In this document: positions 51,481-59,226 of the stretch, one piece after another | How the letters are laid out: each line of letters opens with the position of its first letter | Position numbering within the stretch: position 1 is the first letter of the stretch | NCBI GenBank assembly: GCA_964446945.1 | Contig: CAYUQO010000003.1 | Location: forward strand, 310,001-374,000 | Direction of reading: 5' to 3' | Source of the DNA: CAIYRG01 sp964446945 | GTDB lineage: Bacteria; Pseudomonadota; Alphaproteobacteria; Micropepsales; Micropepsaceae | DNA: 64,000 nucleotides | Program-made: the position numbers and the translations under genes | Notes under the pieces: generated by a model | Databases searched by the model: none | What the model was told of the DNA's origin: nothing | What the model saw: only the letters and a program-made list of their open reading frames with translations

Positions 51481-52523
51481 TCGCCGCGGCCGGCAGTGCC
51501 GCCCATCGCTTCATTGGCGGCCTTCACCACATCCGCCGGCATGGCAAATGCCCCGGAGATGATCTGGGCTACCTTGTCGCCGGTGACTTCCTTCACCTCG
51601 ATGCGCTGCTTCTTTGCATCGGCCAGAAAGGCCGGATCGATCATTGCCGCATGGAAGGCGGTTTTCAGCGCCGCAACGCGTTCGGCCGGGACTCCGGGCG
51701 GCGTCAGGATCGGCCGATCCATCGACATCGGTGCCAGGATGAGCTGAAGGATCTGCTTGGTGCGCGAATCCTTTGCAAACTCGATCAACGCGGGTGAATC
51801 GGGGAATTCCGGATCCCGCTCAAGTGCAATCTGCACCGGAACGGAAACCTTCTTCTGCGGAAACCAGTCGGGCCGAGTGGAATTGATCGATGACACAAGC
51901 GATCCGCAACGCCCATCGACTTCGCCACGCTCCATTGCGAGATAGACTTCATTGCCGCCCCGATAACCCGAGATCACCTTGATCCTGGTGCCGAACAGTT
52001 TGTTCAGCATCGCGGGCAATGTTTCCATCTGTGATCCCGCGCCGGAACCACCGACGACATATTGCTTGTCGAACAGGTCCTGCCAGGTTTTGATTTTCGA
52101 ACTGTGCCAGGCGACGCAGATGCCGCTGGTGGCATCGATCGAACCCAGCCAGTTGAATTTGCGTGGATCGAATTTGGCGGCACTTTCGCCATAGAGCGGC
52201 GCAAACGGCACGCTGGAATGGACCAGCGCAATGACGCTGCCGTCTTTCGGCGCAGATGAATAAAGATAATTCATCGCCCTCAGGCCCCCGGCGCCGGGCA
52301 TGTATTGAACGATGATTTTCGGCTTTCCCGGAATATGCGTCGACAACCAGGGCGTAAACGCATTGGCATAGCTGCCGTAACCGCCGCCGGCGTCGGCGGA
52401 CAGAATCATCGTGATCTGATGATCCTTGTAGAAATCGCTGACCGGGTCAGCCGCCGCGACAGATACGCCGCCGCAGACGATGCCACACGCCAGTGATGCT
52501 GCAATGAATCGCCGATTGATCAT
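51477..52523 (-). CDS. Bug/TctC-type periplasmic binding protein 2
   Basis: The 348-aa exported protein (signal about 1-25: IAASLACGIVCGGVSVAAA) shows the Bug-type fold: SDFYKDHQITMILSADAGGGYG, HIPGKPKIIVQYMPGAGGLRA and DPAFLADAKKQRIEVKEVTG. It sits between a VOC-family enzyme and BKACE in one operon. No TctA/TctB membrane subunits are visible, as is common for orphan Bug proteins. The ligand is probably a carboxylate handled by BKACE, by inference. Confidence 0.85.
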   Translation of the reverse strand: MINRRFIAASLACGIVCGGVSVAAADPVSDFYKDHQITMILSADAGGGYGSYANAFTPWLSTHIPGKPKIIVQYMPGAGGLRAMNYLYSSAPKDGSVIALVHSSVPFAPLYGESAAKFDPRKFNWLGSIDATSGICVAWHSSKIKTWQDLFDKQYVVGGSGAGSQMETLPAMLNKLFGTRIKVISGYRGGNEVYLAMERGEVDGRCGSLVSSINSTRPDWFPQKKVSVPVQIALERDPEFPDSPALIEFAKDSRTKQILQLILAPMSMDRPILTPPGVPAERVAALKTAFHAAMIDPAFLADAKKQRIEVKEVTGDKVAQIISGAFAMPADVVKAANEAMGGTAGRGD

Positions 52524-52539
52524 GGTCCGCTCCGGCCAT

Positions 52540-53343
52540 TCAATGAATGCAGATCAGTACTCCGTCGGAATCGGCGAGATGGTGCGTTCCGAATGGACAT
52601 GAGTGTTTGAACAGTGCTGCCAATGCGGCGCCCTCGGCTCCGGTGCCGACAGGTTCGGGCATCAGGCGCGGATTGTCGGCCGCAATCCGCGCGATATCTT
52701 CCTTGCAGGTGTCCACGTTCTCCACCTTGAACCCGATGTGGTCCATGCCGCAGGAGATGATACCGGTACCGAGGTAGTTCGTGATGTACCACGGCATGAT
52801 GACGAGCGTGATGTGGCCGTCGCTCAGATAATGGTTGGGATCGCCTTCCTTGCGGTTCATGGGCGTCAGCTCGAACACCCGGGCATAGAATTCCGCCATC
52901 GCTTCCGGATTCATGGTCCGGACAGCGAAATGATCGACATGGCGGTCATTCACGCGCCCGTCATTTTCGACATAGACATCGCGCCGGTTGGCCATGTCTT
53001 TCTGCGAAATATCGAAGACATTGCCGTCGGGGTCATGCGTCGTGATTCCGGCAAAGGGCCGGTTGGACGGCCGCTTCAGCCATTTTACGCTTGGGTAATA
53101 ACGCCGCATCCGGTCGAATGCCGTTTCGGTGTCCTCCACCTGGATGCCGAAATGGTCGAAACCGGCGCTGCGGCCGGCGCGCCGCGGATTGATGTTCAGC
53201 CCGATATAGCCGTCGCGCACCGTCACGGCGCGCGTCGGGCGCGTTTTCGCCGAGGTCGTCATGCCGAACACGGCTTCGTAAAATTTGCAGAGCTGGGCGT
53301 AATTCTCGCTGACTATCGCGATGTGGTTGAGCTTGGCGAACAC
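52540..53343 (-). CDS. Two-domain VOC-family protein (glyoxalase/extradiol dioxygenase type)
   Basis: The 267-aa protein starts at GTG 53343 after GGAGG. It contains two vicinal-oxygen-chelate modules: residues 1-125 (LNHIAIVSENYAQLCKFYEAVFG, GFDHFGIQVED, HDPDGNVFDISQ) and about 140-260 (VDHFAVRTMNPEAMAEFYARVF, MDHIGFKVENVD). Two-module VOC proteins include extradiol dioxygenases and related isomerases; the histidines at the starts of the modules could bind a metal. It is the first gene of the VOC-Bug-BKACE operon. Ring-cleaving dioxygenase is possible but not shown. Confidence 0.8.
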   Translation of the reverse strand: MFAKLNHIAIVSENYAQLCKFYEAVFGMTTSAKTRPTRAVTVRDGYIGLNINPRRAGRSAGFDHFGIQVEDTETAFDRMRRYYPSVKWLKRPSNRPFAGITTHDPDGNVFDISQKDMANRRDVYVENDGRVNDRHVDHFAVRTMNPEAMAEFYARVFELTPMNRKEGDPNHYLSDGHITLVIMPWYITNYLGTGIISCGMDHIGFKVENVDTCKEDIARIAADNPRLMPEPVGTGAEGAALAALFKHSCPFGTHHLADSDGVLICIH

Positions 53344-53481
53344 GCGCGCCTCCGAAAATGGACTTGAAAGCCTAGCCCAATCCGGTGGAGGCCGCCACCG
53401 CCGGACCGGTCAACGTCCGCAAGTGCTTGGCACCGCAACAGACTTGGCTTAATCAATTCCTCAACGAAACGGAGGGAGGCG

Positions 53482-53700
53482 ATGGCGAACGGCGTTGAGC
53501 CGGAAAAGAATGGCGGCAGCTGGTGGCTGCTGCTGCTTCTGATTCCGATGCTCGTGGTCTATGTGCCGTTTTACAACACGGTCGAGCCTGAGCTGTTCGG
53601 CTTTCCCTTCTTCTACTGGTTTCAGCTTGTCTGGATTTTTGTCAGCATGGGCGTGACGGCCTTCGTTTATTACGCGACTGAACCCCGCGGTGAGGGTTAA
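53482..53700 (+). CDS. Small membrane protein, DUF3311 family
   Basis: The 72-aa protein has two membrane helices (WWLLLLLIPMLVVYVPFYN and the segment after FPFFYWFQLVWIFVSMG). Its family is the constant partner of sodium:solute symporters of the MctP type and probably helps assembly or regulation. ATG 53482 follows GGAGGGAGG. The stop is two bases before the symporter start. Confidence 0.87.
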   Translation: MANGVEPEKNGGSWWLLLLLIPMLVVYVPFYNTVEPELFGFPFFYWFQLVWIFVSMGVTAFVYYATEPRGEG

Positions 53701-53702
53701 TC

Positions 53703-55256
53703 ATGCCGCTGAACTGGACGGCGCTGATCGTTTTCATCTTCTTCTTCGCCATTGTCAGCTTTGTCGGATTTGCCGCGGCTCGGTGGAAGCGCGGCAATCT
53801 GGACCATCTGCATGAATGGGGACTGGCGGGCGGCAAATTCGGCACGCTCATCACCTGGTTTCTGCTCGGCGGCGACCTCTACACCGCATACACCTTCATT
53901 GCGGTGCCGGCGCTGGCGTTCGGCGCCGGAGCGCTGGCGTTCTTTGCCGTGCCCTATACGATCGTGATTTATCCGTTCGTATTCGTGGTTTTCCCACGGC
54001 TGTGGTCGGTGGCGCGCGCGCGAGGCTACATCACCGCGGCCGACTTCGTTCGCGGCCGCTATGGCGACCGTTGGCTGGCGCTTGCGGTGGCGCTCACCGG
54101 CATCCTCGCCACCTTGCCCTATATCGCCCTGCAGGTGGTCGGCCTGGAAGTTGTGATCGCCGCCATGGGCGTGCAGCTCTCCGGAGCGCTGGTCTATCTG
54201 CCGCTCATCATCGCGTTCATGATTCTGGCGGCCTTCGACTATTTCAGCGGATTGCGAGCCCCCGCGGCCATTGCCATCATCAAGGACCTGATGATCTACA
54301 TCACCGTCTTTGCCGCGGTGATCATCATCCCAACTGAGCTCGGCGGTTGGGCAAAAGTCTTCGCCGCCGTCCCAAAAGAGAAGCTGCTGCTGCCCGACAA
54401 TGCCGGTGCCTATACCGGCTATGCGACCCTGTTCGTCGGTTCGGCGCTTGCGCTGTTCCTCTATCCACATTCGGTTACCGGCGTGCTGTCGTCGTCGAGC
54501 CGGCACGTGATCCGGCGCAACGCCGCGCTGCTTCCGGCCTATTCCTTTGTGCTCGGGCTGATTGCGCTCCTCGGCTATATGGCGCTGGCGGTGAATGTCG
54601 GATCGATGCCGGTCTATGCCGCGGCATTCAAACAGTTCGGCGCCAACTTCGCCGTGCCCGCCCTGTTCCTGCAGGTATTTCCTTCCTGGTTTGTCGGATT
54701 TGGTTTCGCCGCCATCGGTATCGGCGCGCTGGTGCCGGCTGCGATCATGTCGATCGCCGCAGCCAATCTGTTCACCCGCAACATCTACCGCGAATTCATC
54801 AATCCGGAATGCACGCCTTCTGCGGAGGGCCGGACCGCGAAAATGATGTCGCTGGTGGTGAAGTTCGGCGCCTTGATGTTCATCATCTTCCTGCCGACTC
54901 AATACGCCATTCAGATGCAATTGCTCGGCGGCATCTGGATCATCCATACCTTTCCGGCGGTGATATTCGGGCTTTACACGCGCTGGCTCGATTCGCGCGC
55001 ATTGCTGATTGGCTGGCTGGTCGGCATGGTCAGCGGCACCTGGATGGCCGCTAGCATCAGCTTCGGGGCGATTTATCCGCTGACCATATTTGGCGAGCCG
55101 ATCCGCGCCTACATCGCGATCTGGTCGCTGCTGTTCAATCTTGCGACGGTCGTGGTGCTGACGCTGGTATTCAATGCCCTGGCACGGCAACGGCGCGACG
55201 AGACGAATCCGGCAGACTACTACGCGCTCGAAGGCGCCAGCCAATCAGGGCACTGA
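53703..55256 (+). CDS. Sodium:solute symporter (MctP/monocarboxylate type)
   Basis: The 517-aa protein has about thirteen predicted membrane helices of the SSS family. Its N-terminal region has WGLAGGKFGTLITWFLLGGD and ITAADFVRGRYGDRWLALAV; the long middle runs through LPYIALQVVGLEVVIAAMG, and the later SIAAANLFTRNIYREFINP is typical. With DUF3311 it forms the pair known for lactate, pyruvate or other monocarboxylate uptake. It is convergent with the SPOR gene, with only six bases between stops. It may feed products or substrates of the catabolic island. Confidence 0.9.
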   Translation: MPLNWTALIVFIFFFAIVSFVGFAAARWKRGNLDHLHEWGLAGGKFGTLITWFLLGGDLYTAYTFIAVPALAFGAGALAFFAVPYTIVIYPFVFVVFPRLWSVARARGYITAADFVRGRYGDRWLALAVALTGILATLPYIALQVVGLEVVIAAMGVQLSGALVYLPLIIAFMILAAFDYFSGLRAPAAIAIIKDLMIYITVFAAVIIIPTELGGWAKVFAAVPKEKLLLPDNAGAYTGYATLFVGSALALFLYPHSVTGVLSSSSRHVIRRNAALLPAYSFVLGLIALLGYMALAVNVGSMPVYAAAFKQFGANFAVPALFLQVFPSWFVGFGFAAIGIGALVPAAIMSIAAANLFTRNIYREFINPECTPSAEGRTAKMMSLVVKFGALMFIIFLPTQYAIQMQLLGGIWIIHTFPAVIFGLYTRWLDSRALLIGWLVGMVSGTWMAASISFGAIYPLTIFGEPIRAYIAIWSLLFNLATVVVLTLVFNALARQRRDETNPADYYALEGASQSGH

Positions 55257-55262
55257 CGGCCG

Positions 55263-56063
55263 TTACTTCCCTTCGAGCCAGGAAACCACCTGGGCGGAAC
55301 GGCCTTCGGTCGCGCTGAATTCCTGTGCCAGCTGGGTGACGGCATTGACGTCACGAACCGGCGCGAGCACCACGTGGTACCAGGCTTTGCCGCCGGGATT
55401 TTGCGCGACCACCACCTGCGCCGCATAGGCTTTGGAATTCAGCTCCGCCGCGAGACGATCGGCATTCTGTTTCAACAGGAAGCTGCCCACCTGCACGGAC
55501 AGCATAAAAGGCGACGGCATCGCGGCTGGTGTTGCTGGTGAGGCAGTTGCGGCCCCCATGGGCGGCATTTTTGCACCGCCGGCAGTTGCCGGACCTGCCG
55601 CTGCACTGCCGGTCATCATGGCTTGCGGGATATTGACGGCAGTCGTAGCCGCAACCTCCTCCAGCGGCAGACCGACGCGGAAATCCTTCACCGGAATCGG
55701 CGGAGTTGGAGCAGTTGGCGCCGCGGAAGCATCGGCGGTCTGTGTTGGCGCTCCGGGGGCCGGCGTTGCGGCGGGTTGAGCCGCTGCGGCGGGTTGAGCC
55801 GCTGCGGCGGCTTGAGCTGCTGTGGGGTCGGTACCTGGACGCGCAGCAGCGATCGCCGGGCCTGTATTTGGACTGGTGGCGGGAGCCGCTGGTTTTGCCG
55901 GAGAAGCGGGCGAAGCCGGAGACGCGGGCGGCGCGGGTTGCTGCATGTCCAAAACACTGGGCGCGATGCCGACGCCGATCATCAGCCCCGAAGCGAAGCT
56001 GAGGACTCCGAAACCCAATGTTCCTGCGAATAAACCGGCCGCTTGCCGCGCTGTCAGACCCAT
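55263..56063 (-). CDS. SPOR-domain membrane protein with Ala/Pro-rich linker
   Basis: The 266-aa protein has an N-terminal membrane helix (about 10-32: LFAGTLGFGVLSFASGLMIG), a long Pro/Ala-rich linker with SPASPASPAKP and repeated AAAQPA blocks, and a C-terminal SPOR domain (about 190-266: FMLSVQVGSFLLKQNADRLA). SPOR domains bind denuded peptidoglycan, often at the septum. The linker DNA is repetitive and may vary in length between strains. ATG 56063 was taken; an in-frame GTG at 56075 is possible. It is 72 bases after the PAAR-like gene on the same strand, and a link to T6SS is unproven. Confidence 0.82.
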   Translation of the reverse strand: MGLTARQAAGLFAGTLGFGVLSFASGLMIGVGIAPSVLDMQQPAPPASPASPASPAKPAAPATSPNTGPAIAAARPGTDPTAAQAAAAAQPAAAAQPAATPAPGAPTQTADASAAPTAPTPPIPVKDFRVGLPLEEVAATTAVNIPQAMMTGSAAAGPATAGGAKMPPMGAATASPATPAAMPSPFMLSVQVGSFLLKQNADRLAAELNSKAYAAQVVVAQNPGGKAWYHVVLAPVRDVNAVTQLAQEFSATEGRSAQVVSWLEGK

Positions 56064-56135
56064 GATGATCCCCACCCTCCCGGCATCACGAACATAGTCT
56101 CGCCGGTTGCCGAAGCGAAATACATTTTAACGACA

Positions 56136-56525
56136 CTACGGAATTTGCACGGTGAATTGGCCGGGCACATTGATCTTGATGACGCCCCCCCACATGCACA
56201 TGCATGTCGAACTGTCATTGAGCGCCGGTTGATTCGCGATCAGGACGGTGGGCGATCCGGGCACCCACGGTGCGACCGTATTCGGTACGCAGGGCATCGG
56301 TGTCAACACACCCAATGCCGCGGCGGTGGCCGCTGCGACCGTCGGATTGGCCATGCTGGTGCACATGCCAAAGGGCACAATGTTCACCATGGGTTTCGAA
56401 TCCATGATCGTGGCGGCGGGGGGGCCGCCCGCCATTGTCTGATTTGCCGGCAGAACATTGAGCGTAGCCGGGGCGGCGCCGAAACTGCACTGGATCATTG
56501 CACCTGCTACGACCTGATTTGCCAT
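56136..56525 (-). CDS. PAAR-like spike-tip protein (DUF4280 type)
   Basis: The 129-aa protein begins MANQVVAGAMIQCSFGAAP. It shows LNVLPANQTMAGGPPAATIMD, NIVPFGMCTSMANPTVAAAT and a C-terminal CMCMWGGVIKINVPGQ. The DUF4280/PAAR-like fold caps VgrG with a sharp, often metal-holding tip; the cysteines may bind metal. ATG 56525 follows AGGGA. It closes the local T6SS order VgrG - MORN protein - PAAR. Two 7-base homopolymers (C7 near 56185, G7 near 56418) lie inside the gene. It has no effector extension. Confidence 0.82.
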   Translation of the reverse strand: MANQVVAGAMIQCSFGAAPATLNVLPANQTMAGGPPAATIMDSKPMVNIVPFGMCTSMANPTVAAATAAALGVLTPMPCVPNTVAPWVPGSPTVLIANQPALNDSSTCMCMWGGVIKINVPGQFTVQIP

Positions 56526-56547
56526 CAGTGTTTCCCTCTTTGCCGCA

Positions 56548-57222
56548 TCAGCCACCAAACGCTTTGTCGATCCAGCTTTTGCGCTGTGCCGACCCGGCGG
56601 TTGCTCCGGATTGCGAAACAACTTTCCCTTGTTGATACATTTCCTGCCGGTCGGGCTGGCCGTTCTCCTGGAATGTCTTCAGCGGCCCGTCGAGCAGATT
56701 GGCGCGCCACAGGGCCTGCTGACGGACATTGCCGTTGGGCCAGTAATCGATCGCCTCACCTTCGAGCAATCCCGCCTTGTAATGCGCCTCGCGCAACTTG
56801 CCGCCGCCAGGCTGGTAAACCGTGAGCACTCCTTCCAGCCGTCCGGCCCGGTAAATTCCCGCACTCTGCAGTTCGCCCGTCGGAAAAAAACTTTTCATTT
56901 CGCCTTCGATCACGCCGTTCACATACTGAATTTCGGCCTGTTTTTTCCCATCGGCATAAACGGTCATGATTCCGTCCAGCACGCCGTCGCGGAAATTCAT
57001 GCGCGCCTGTGGTTGTCCCGCGGGATCGAACTGTACAGCTTCGCCGTGCAGCTTTCCGTCCTGGAATTGGGCACGATGTGCCGTCGCTCCATTCGGGTGA
57101 TAGGCGAGTGCGGGGCCGGAAAGGCTGCCCCCCTGCATTTGGGCCTCCGTCGCCACCCCACCCTGGTCCGAACGGCGAATGACTTTGTTGGGCGGAGGTG
57201 ATCCGTTTGCAGCGCCGCTCAA
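56548..57222 (-). CDS. MORN/YwqK-like repeat protein in T6SS cluster
   Basis: The 224-aa protein is made of about seven MORN-like repeats of 20-23 residues (GKLHGEAVQFDPAGQPQ, GVLDGIMTVYADGKKQ, GVIEGEMKSFFPTGELQ, GRLEGVLTVYQPGG, GLLEGEAIDYWPNGNV, NLLDGPLKTFQENGQPD). The type is known from YwqK-family putative antitoxins. The start is TTG at 57222, overlapping the vgrG TGA (TTGA) with AAGG before it; ATG 57138 is an alternative. It lacks a signal peptide. Sitting between vgrG and the PAAR-like gene, it could be a cargo adaptor, chaperone or immunity protein; none is proven. Confidence 0.75.
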   Translation of the reverse strand: MSGAANGSPPPNKVIRRSDQGGVATEAQMQGGSLSGPALAYHPNGATAHRAQFQDGKLHGEAVQFDPAGQPQARMNFRDGVLDGIMTVYADGKKQAEIQYVNGVIEGEMKSFFPTGELQSAGIYRAGRLEGVLTVYQPGGGKLREAHYKAGLLEGEAIDYWPNGNVRQQALWRANLLDGPLKTFQENGQPDRQEMYQQGKVVSQSGATAGSAQRKSWIDKAFGG

Positions 57223-59225
57223 TTCACCTTCACCATTCCACCTTTGACCGTAAGCATGCCGCCTCCGTCGACGGTACCGGAAGCACTGCCCTTGATCTCC
57301 ATCGTTGTGCCGCCTTCCAGACTCAGGCCCGTGCCGGCACTGGCGCTCAGATCGGTTCCGGACTTGACGCCCAGCGATGTCCCCGACTGGATGTTCAGTG
57401 CGCCATCGGTTTTAAGCGTAAGGTCACCGGTGGATTGAATGGTCAATGTCCCGGTCACCTTCAGCGTGTAATTGCCGCTCACGGTTTGCGTGAAATCGGC
57501 TTTATTGGTGTGCGACTCGTTTCCGGTGATGGTGAGATCGCGCGTCGATTGTACAGTGTGCGTCTCTTTCCCCTTGCTTACCGCAATCGTGCGGTCGCCC
57601 TGGCTGACGGTCAGTGTCTCATTGCCCTGACTGACCGTGACGCCCCGGTTGCCTTTCGTGACGGTCAGCGCGTCGTCTTTCTCCTGAATTGTGACCGTGC
57701 GGTTGTTCTTCACTGTCGTGGTCAGCGAATCGAGGATATCGACCTTCATGTCCTTTTGGGCGTGAATGTAGATTTCCTCGCTGTCGGTTTTGTCCTCAAA
57801 GCGCAATTCGTTGAAGCCGGTCCCGTTTTTCGACGAGTTGCTCTTCACCGTGCTTTTCGTCTGGTCGTCCGGCAACGTATAGGGCGTGGGCTGCTGACCG
57901 TTGTAAACCGATCCGGTAATCAGCGGCCGGTCGGGATCACCGTCGATGAAGCTGACCACAACTTCCTGACCGACGCGCGGCAGGAACATGGCGCCCCAGC
58001 TTTTGCCCGCCCAGCCTTGCGCCACCCGAATCCAGCATGAGCTGTTCTCATCGTTTTTCCCCAGCTGATCCCAGTGAAATTGGACTTTGATGCGGCCGTA
58101 TTTGTCGGCCCAGATTTCTTCGCCGCTTTTGCCTACGACGATCGCGGTCTGGGTGCCTGAAATCCGCGGTTTGGGTGTCAGGCGTGGAGGGCGGAAAGTC
58201 GCGTTCACCGGGAACGCCTCAAAGCTGTTCTGGTAGCTTCGCCGCTCTCCCGAATGCAGGACTCTCCGCAGAACATAATCTGCATTCGCATCGTTGCGCG
58301 GATGACCGGTCAGGGTGAAACTGACTCCGGCGGAAAAGCTCCGGCATGTGCTGTCGCCGGAAATCAGACGCGCGGGAAATTCGAGGCTGTCCAGGCGTTT
58401 TTTGGAAATCGTATCGCCGCCGTCCTTCACCGAGTAGCGCCCCGGATATTCATAGATCTGGAAGGTGCCGCCGCCGGGCGTATCACTCGATTGGGCATTG
58501 GACTTCAAATCGAGTGCCGGCGTCTCGAAATTGAAATCATCAGCCTGGTATTGCGCCGTAACCACATTCTGCTCGATTCGCAGCGCCGTTACGACATCCT
58601 GCTCTTCCCATGCCCTGGCGCTTTCGGTTTTGAACGGCACTGGATCGAGATTCGTGCAGGGCGCAAATGCGCTCGAATCGTCGGCAAGGACCAGCGTGTG
58701 GCTGCCGTCGGCATGGTCGAAGAAATAGAAAATGCCCTCTTCTTCCATCAGTCGTGAGACAAAGGCAAAGCAGGTCTCGCCGTACTGCACGCAATAATCG
58801 CGCGCGGCGTAAGTGCCGGTCAGGGCCTCGCGAATAGCGTCAACGCCCTGTTCCTGGAGTATCTGTTTGATGATCTCCGGTGCGGTCTTGCCCTGGAAGA
58901 TCCGGTGGTCGGAGGACAGCGTCAATGTCCACAGCTTCGGCCGCAGTTCCAGCAGATAGGTGAAGCCGCTTTGCGTCAGGCGCGCGACGATGCCGTTGAA
59001 ATATCTTTTGTTGCCGGCCTTGTCCGTGCCGGTGATCGTGACCGATTGGCCGATCAACTGCGAAAAATCGACATCGCTGTGTTCTGATTCCGTTTCGACA
59101 CGGATGTGAAACAGCCCGGATACGAGTTCTTCGCCTTCGAAGGATTGGAGCAAAAGCGTGTCGCTTCCGAGCGGCGTATCGATTCGGAACGCATAAGCTG
59201 TCTGCGTATAGCCAAGGACCGACAT
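57219..59225 (-). CDS. vgrG: T6SS spike protein VgrG (TssI)
   Basis: The 668-aa protein has a gp27-like base (about 1-380; LLQSFEGEELVSGLFHIRVE, FNGIVARLTQSGF), the OB-like gp5 domain (KYGRIKVQFHWDQLG, WIRVAQGWAGKSWGAMFLPR, GQEVVVSFIDGDPDRPLITG) and a long C-terminal beta-helix needle of short repeats (VSQGNETLTVSQGDRTIAVS and on). It ends GGMVKVN without an extra toxin domain, so it is a structural VgrG that carries cargo by its tip. It starts one base after the clpV stop and overlaps the MORN gene by TTGA. Confidence 0.93.
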   Translation of the reverse strand: MSVLGYTQTAYAFRIDTPLGSDTLLLQSFEGEELVSGLFHIRVETESEHSDVDFSQLIGQSVTITGTDKAGNKRYFNGIVARLTQSGFTYLLELRPKLWTLTLSSDHRIFQGKTAPEIIKQILQEQGVDAIREALTGTYAARDYCVQYGETCFAFVSRLMEEEGIFYFFDHADGSHTLVLADDSSAFAPCTNLDPVPFKTESARAWEEQDVVTALRIEQNVVTAQYQADDFNFETPALDLKSNAQSSDTPGGGTFQIYEYPGRYSVKDGGDTISKKRLDSLEFPARLISGDSTCRSFSAGVSFTLTGHPRNDANADYVLRRVLHSGERRSYQNSFEAFPVNATFRPPRLTPKPRISGTQTAIVVGKSGEEIWADKYGRIKVQFHWDQLGKNDENSSCWIRVAQGWAGKSWGAMFLPRVGQEVVVSFIDGDPDRPLITGSVYNGQQPTPYTLPDDQTKSTVKSNSSKNGTGFNELRFEDKTDSEEIYIHAQKDMKVDILDSLTTTVKNNRTVTIQEKDDALTVTKGNRGVTVSQGNETLTVSQGDRTIAVSKGKETHTVQSTRDLTITGNESHTNKADFTQTVSGNYTLKVTGTLTIQSTGDLTLKTDGALNIQSGTSLGVKSGTDLSASAGTGLSLEGGTTMEIKGSASGTVDGGGMLTVKGGMVKVN

Positions 59226-59226
59226 A

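Noticed and set aside
53697..55244. Minus-strand frame of 515 codons opposite the symporter gene
   Set aside because: Low-complexity charged translation (many R, H, Q, D, E) typical of the antisense of a membrane protein gene; the plus-strand symporter is certain.
57219..59225. Evolved VgrG with a C-terminal toxin domain
   Set aside because: After the beta-helix the protein ends at GGMVKVN with no further domain.
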